Assembly: GCA_964388495.1 (NCBI GenBank)
Contig: CAYMAT010000049.1
Location: forward strand, 1 to 8,505
Length of the DNA: 8,505 nt
Direction of reading: 5' to 3'
DNA from: CAYMAT01 sp964388495
Lineage (GTDB): Bacteria > Patescibacteriota > Gracilibacteria > Peribacterales > Peribacteraceae
Positions 4,761-8,505 of this stretch are shown one piece after another; within the stretch, counting starts at the first letter, position 1; each line of letters starts with the position of its first letter. The notes under the pieces are model-generated. The model searched no databases. It had not been told where the DNA came from and worked only from the letters and a program-made list of their open reading frames with translations. Both the position numbers and the translations under genes were made by a program.

Positions 4761-7700
4761 GTCACGCTGTCCTCGTTCACATTCCCTGCCAGATCGGTCG
4801 CGACAGCCCGGATGGTGTGGGTACCAACGGGGATCTTGTCGTAGCTCAGCTCGTACGGGGCAGAGGGCTTACGCGTCAGAAGGGTATCGTCTAGATACAG
4901 CTCCACGTACTTGATGCCGCCTTCGCTATCCTCACTCTCGGCGCGGATCATGACGGCGTCGCCCTTCTTTATCGCGGCGCCCGGCTCCGGTGATTCCACG
5001 CGGATGCTGGGACCGGATTTATCCTGGGAAAAACTGAAGATGACCTGCTTTGTAATGACGTTGTAATACTCATCGGTGACGGAAATCTTCAGTGTGTGGG
5101 TACCGGACTCGGAAATACTCTTGGGCATCCTGAGGGGCGGAACCCACGGGGCCTGCGACACGGTCTCGATCACTTTATCGTCCACCTCATATTTGATTTC
5201 GCGCGTTTGGGAGCCCACGGAATAGGAGATCTTGGGCTGAAAGGACGGATACCCCGCGCCACCGCCGTTCTCCGGCGAGAGGATGGTGAGCGTGGGCGTC
5301 ACTCCGCGTCCGGGCGTAAGACTCATGTCACACTTTTCCGTGGGTGCCAGTGGCAGGGGCAGCACCGCGCCGGAGTTACTGAGGAAGAGCTGCACACCGC
5401 TGCCCGTTTTCATCGTTTTGGACTTGGCCAACGCCCAGTCCGTCACGGATTTTTCCCATGCGGGATACGTTTCCGGTTTGTAGCTGTGTGCCACGTAGAA
5501 ACTGCGTTCCTCCTGGGCGCTCTCCGGGCAGCTGTCGCTGGCCAGGAGGCCCGTCACGCGGTCCACCTTGAGCGTCACGCACGCGGGGTCATCCTGCGTG
5601 GGGGCGTTCTCCTCCAGGAAGATGTCGCTGCGGCGGAGGGGGACGGGTGTGCAGTTGGTGGGCAGCTGTCCGCTCAAGAGCGAGATCTGCACCTGTTCAA
5701 TTCCGGCGGGTGAGGTAAAGGCCGTGGCGCTGGGCTTGCGAACCTTCAGCGCGCGGGTCAAAAAGTCTTTCCAAATGGGAGCGGCAACGGTGAGACCGTC
5801 CGCCTTCTCGCTCAAGGGGTCGCTTGTCGCATTACCCACCCACACGCCCACCACCATGTCCGGCGTGTAACCCATGGTCCAGACGTTATCCGGCTTGCGC
5901 TTCTTGCACGCCTCGCTGTTCTCCGCGCGCTCCAGGCATTTGTTGCTGGTACCGGTCTTGGCGGCGGCCTGGATGCCGGGCACAGAGAGCTGGTTCTGCC
6001 AGTATTCCGTGGGGCGTGCGGACACGTCGCTCAATACAGAAGTGACCTCATACGCGATGCGCGGATCCAACACCTCCTGGCCGTCCGGATGCTCCGTGTC
6101 CTCATCCGTCATGTGGAGCAGCACGCCGTGCTGGTCCGTGACTTTCATGATGCCCTGCAGGGGCTTAAGTCGTCCCTGGTTGGCGAACGTGGCATAGCCC
6201 TGGACCATTTCAATCAGCGGGGTTTCCGCCGCGCCAATGCCCAGGGCGGCGCCGTAGCCGTTAGTCGGTTTCAGCCTCTTGGGCGTGGGTGCGCCCATCT
6301 GTTCCACCAGATTCAGAATGGTGTCCTCCTCCCCGCCTATCACGTACGCCTTCACGGCCGGGATGTTGCGGGATCCCCCCAATGCCCTGCGGACGCTGGT
6401 CACCCCCCAGAAGTCGCCCTCAAAGTTCTGCGGCTCGTAGGTGCCAAATTTGGTGGGCACATCGTGCAGGATGCTCCCGGGGCTGAGTCCGTTCTTGAAT
6501 GCCGCGGCGTACACGAAGGGCTTAAAACTGGAGCCGGGCTGGCGGGGGACTTGGGCCATGTCGATCTTCCCCTCAGACGTCTCATCGCCGTAATCGGTAT
6601 TGCCCACGTACGCCAGAATCTCGCCCGTGTGCGGGTCGGCGGCGATGAGCGCGGCATTGTGTGCCATGAAACGCTTGAGAATGTCGTCCTTGTGCTCGGC
6701 CATGATCTTTTCGGCTATTTCCTGCAGGTTCCAGTCCAGCGTGGTCTGGATGGTCAATCCTCCCTCTTCCAGCAGCGCCTGGTCCGGCGAGCCTTCAAAC
6801 ATCTTCTCCACCTGGTCGCGCGCCCACAAAACAAAGTGCGGTGCGCGGATATCTTCACGCACGGGCTTGAAGGACACCGTGGAGAATTCGTCCACCGCCT
6901 TCGTGAGCTGATCTTCCGTGATGCGGCCCTGGTCTGCCATGTTCCGCAGCACCTGGTCCGCGCGGCCGCCTACGTACACCAGAGTGGTGCCCGTCCCCAC
7001 CTTTGCGCCAATCAGTCCTATGCGCACCTGATCCTCCGGTATCTGGTCGCTTTTGGTGATTTTCCCTTCCGCGATCTTCTTGATGATGTCCGGCGTCACC
7101 GTAGTCCGAGCATGGGCGCCGTACGGGTTAAAGTACGAGGGGCGCTGCGGCAGACTGGCCAGAATGGCCGATTCTGCCAGGGTGAGGTCTTTGGCCGATT
7201 TGCCCAGATACCGCTTGCTGGCCTGCTCAATGCCGTAGGCGTTCTGTCCAAAGGGAATCCAGTTGAGGTAAAGCTCCAGCACCTTCTCCTTGTCGTACTT
7301 GTGCTCCAACTGGCAGCCCAGGATCACTTCCTTCAGTTTGCGGCTGAGAATGTTCTCCTTCTGCAGGTTGAGGGCGTTGCGCGCCAGCTGGCGCGTGATG
7401 GTGGAGGCGCCTCCGGAGTGGCCAAAGAACAAAATGGCGCGCGCCAGTGCGCGCACGTCCAAACAACCGCGGTCATAGAAACGCTCGTCCTCAATGGAGA
7501 CGATGGCATCCTTCACGCTTTTGGGGATGCTGGTGCCGGGGATATACGTGCGGTCCTCGCTGCCGTGGATGCGGTAGAGCTCAATGCCGTTCCTGTCCGT
7601 CACCACCGTACTCTGGGATGCGGCCAGGATCGTTTCCTGGTCTATGCGGGGGAGGGTCAAATACAGGAAAGCGATATAGAGTGCCAACAATCCCATCCCG

Positions 7701-7891
7701 TAGAGAGACATCCGGCGGATGAAACCCCATTTTCCCCGCTTCTCCAGCTCCTGCTGCACCCAAGCCACCAGGCGTGACGGCCAGTGTTTTATGCGTGAGG
7801 AGCGGAGTTTCCCTACGGCGCTGCGGAAACGCACGCTGCGTTGGGGCGCGCGTTTTTCACTGATGGAACGGATTTGGAACCCTTCTGTCAT
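4742..7891 (-). CDS. Bifunctional class A penicillin-binding protein (1A family) with two C-terminal Ig-like domains
   Basis: A 1049-residue membrane-anchored peptidoglycan synthase that polymerises glycan strands and cross-links peptides. It has a basic cytoplasmic tail (1-60) and one transmembrane helix (~62-80). A GT51 glycosyltransferase follows (~95-255): EDERF with catalytic-position Glu134, GGASTITRQLARN (160-172), RKLKEVILGCQLE (184-196). A linker (~256-350) leads to the transpeptidase (~375-715) with SSFK (Ser454, Lys457), SRN (507-509) and KTGT (645-648). Residues ~866-955 and ~961-1047 look like two Ig-like beta domains (SPENGG..., SPEPGAAIKKGD...GTHTIRAVATDLAGN), possibly binding the wall. 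In GT motif 1 the usual His is Arg141 (FYDRGCLD). The last codons and the TAG stop come from a heptamer repeat. A promoter lies close upstream and no Shine-Dalgarno sequence is seen. It is convergent with yebC. Confidence 0.95.
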   Translation of the reverse strand: MTEGFQIRSISEKRAPQRSVRFRSAVGKLRSSRIKHWPSRLVAWVQQELEKRGKWGFIRRMSLYGMGLLALYIAFLYLTLPRIDQETILAASQSTVVTDRNGIELYRIHGSEDRTYIPGTSIPKSVKDAIVSIEDERFYDRGCLDVRALARAILFFGHSGGASTITRQLARNALNLQKENILSRKLKEVILGCQLEHKYDKEKVLELYLNWIPFGQNAYGIEQASKRYLGKSAKDLTLAESAILASLPQRPSYFNPYGAHARTTVTPDIIKKIAEGKITKSDQIPEDQVRIGLIGAKVGTGTTLVYVGGRADQVLRNMADQGRITEDQLTKAVDEFSTVSFKPVREDIRAPHFVLWARDQVEKMFEGSPDQALLEEGGLTIQTTLDWNLQEIAEKIMAEHKDDILKRFMAHNAALIAADPHTGEILAYVGNTDYGDETSEGKIDMAQVPRQPGSSFKPFVYAAAFKNGLSPGSILHDVPTKFGTYEPQNFEGDFWGVTSVRRALGGSRNIPAVKAYVIGGEEDTILNLVEQMGAPTPKRLKPTNGYGAALGIGAAETPLIEMVQGYATFANQGRLKPLQGIMKVTDQHGVLLHMTDEDTEHPDGQEVLDPRIAYEVTSVLSDVSARPTEYWQNQLSVPGIQAAAKTGTSNKCLERAENSEACKKRKPDNVWTMGYTPDMVVGVWVGNATSDPLSEKADGLTVAAPIWKDFLTRALKVRKPSATAFTSPAGIEQVQISLLSGQLPTNCTPVPLRRSDIFLEENAPTQDDPACVTLKVDRVTGLLASDSCPESAQEERSFYVAHSYKPETYPAWEKSVTDWALAKSKTMKTGSGVQLFLSNSGAVLPLPLAPTEKCDMSLTPGRGVTPTLTILSPENGGGAGYPSFQPKISYSVGSQTREIKYEVDDKVIETVSQAPWVPPLRMPKSISESGTHTLKISVTDEYYNVITKQVIFSFSQDKSGPSIRVESPEPGAAIKKGDAVMIRAESEDSEGGIKYVELYLDDTLLTRKPSAPYELSYDKIPVGTHTIRAVATDLAGNVNEDSVTIVVSD

Positions 7892-7902
7892 GGGGAGAGA
7901 TC

Positions 7903-7931
7903 AGTGTAGAGCCCATGCCCGGGAGTATCAA
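7903..7931 (-). promoter_or_regulatory. Promoter of the penicillin-binding protein gene
   Basis: On the minus strand TTGATA (7926-7931) and TACACT (7903-7908) are separated by exactly 17 bp. The predicted start, near 7896, is only about five bases before the ATG (7889-7891), so the mRNA would be leaderless or nearly so, in line with the lack of a Shine-Dalgarno sequence. Confidence 0.65.
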
Positions 7932-8007
7932 TCGGAGGGGCGGGTACTTTTTTCGTGAACTCTTCCTTACTTTGCGCCTTTATTCCGCGCTTGATACGCT
8001 ATCCGCC

Positions 8008-8505
8008 ATGCCGCGCACGGTGCTACGGGGCCGCAGATTGAACACGCTTGTCACGAGTGCGGGAATTGTTGCCGCGGTGGCCTTTTTTTCCACGTACACG
8101 CCCGTGGTAACGCATATGCTGCGGGGGCAGCTGATGTCTAACGCCACTCCAGCGTGTGAATATGCTTTTACAGACGCGCAGCCTGATACGGACAGGCATA
8201 TCTACTTGCAGCCCGGGCAGAGTATGACGTTTGTCATCACCAGGGCCTATGCGGGATGTGCTGTGGAAGTGGCAAGAAATCCTTCAGAAACGAATCTGGT
8301 GATGGATACCTCAAGCACACAATGGATGAAGTCCGGCAGTCCCGTAGGCTCCACTTTGCAGATAACAGATCCCGACGGGAAACAAGATGCCTATATCGCC
8401 TTAGTCTCCTCCAAGAGTTTTAGGGTGTATGTACAGCCCACATCCAGTATCCCCCGGCAAATATTGGGAATGGAGGTGAATGGTGCCAAGTACCGTATAT
8501 ACATT
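8008..8505 (+). CDS. Hypothetical secreted or membrane-anchored protein, N-terminal part
   Basis: An open frame of 166 codons with no stop that continues past the window edge. It begins MPRTVLRGRRLNTLVTSAG, a basic stretch followed by a hydrophobic run (about 13-36, including IVAAVAFFSTYTPVV), typical of a signal peptide or N-terminal anchor. The rest (43-166) is polar, Ser/Thr/Asp-rich and probably beta-rich, with two Cys (50 and 83) that could form a disulfide outside the cell. I recognise no family. It is divergent from the penicillin-binding protein gene across a 116 bp spacer. No Shine-Dalgarno sequence precedes the ATG; a weak TACGCT (7995-8000) would place the transcription start at the ATG. 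An in-frame ATG at residue 37 or 43 is less likely because it would remove the signal. Coding is supported by the uninterrupted frame and the signal sequence. Confidence 0.75.
   Translation, partial: MPRTVLRGRRLNTLVTSAGIVAAVAFFSTYTPVVTHMLRGQLMSNATPACEYAFTDAQPDTDRHIYLQPGQSMTFVITRAYAGCAVEVARNPSETNLVMDTSSTQWMKSGSPVGSTLQITDPDGKQDAYIALVSSKSFRVYVQPTSSIPRQILGMEVNGAKYRIYI

Noticed and set aside
6089..7777. Long plus-strand frame of 562 codons opposite the penicillin-binding protein
   Set aside because: It is exactly antisense to a gene with all GT51 and transpeptidase motifs. GC-rich codon bias keeps such antisense frames open, and the peptide resembles no family.
480..7891. UGA recoding (as in Gracilibacteria, where UGA is Gly)
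   Set aside because: No in-frame TGA is present in any of the genes, glycine uses GGN, and stops are TAA or TAG, so the standard bacterial code explains everything seen.

Overview
The window looks like a chromosomal fragment of a small-genome bacterium of the Candidate Phyla Radiation (Patescibacteria), perhaps on the Peregrinibacteria/Peribacteria side. The assignment is an inference. It rests on the divergent 16S 5' end, an rpsF-rpsR pair with no ssb between them, genes without Shine-Dalgarno sequences, AT-rich heptameric repeats between and inside genes, and large surface proteins with dockerin and Cys-rich modules. The standard bacterial code fits: no coding frame contains an internal TGA, and the stops seen are TAA (four genes) and TAG (one).

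Layout: (1) 1-52, minus strand, the first ~50 nt of a 16S rRNA gene running out of the window. (2) 53-479, the rRNA leader and promoter on the minus strand, with two strong hairpins, back to back with the promoter of the next gene on the plus strand. (3) 480-2771, a secreted modular protein: LamG-like domain, two dockerin-type EF-hand blocks, two Cys-rich CGDG modules and a run of DUF4215-like Cys repeats. A rho-independent terminator follows. (4) 2909-3797, ribosomal proteins bS6 (long tail) and bS18 (Cys/His zinc-type) behind one promoter. (5) 3798-3957, a repeat-rich spacer holding a 25-codon reading frame whose first nine residues copy the start of YebC. (6) 3958-4689, YebC/TACO1-family protein with a heptamer repeat embedded in its coding sequence. 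(7) 4690-4760, an inverted heptamer-repeat block between convergent genes; it also encodes the last residues and the stop of the next gene. (8) 4742-7891, minus strand, a bifunctional class A penicillin-binding protein with two C-terminal Ig-like domains. (9) 7892-8007, a divergent promoter region. (10) 8008-8505, the start of an unrecognised secreted protein that runs off the end.

The genes are mostly housekeeping (ribosome, translation factor, cell wall) mixed with exported surface proteins; no defence system, prophage or metabolic cluster is visible. The most interesting content is the short repeated DNA. Hairpin elements sit in an rRNA leader and in the yebC leader, heptamer arrays have entered coding sequence, and a vestigial or regulatory copy of the YebC N-terminus precedes yebC. 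No new multi-gene system is convincingly present.
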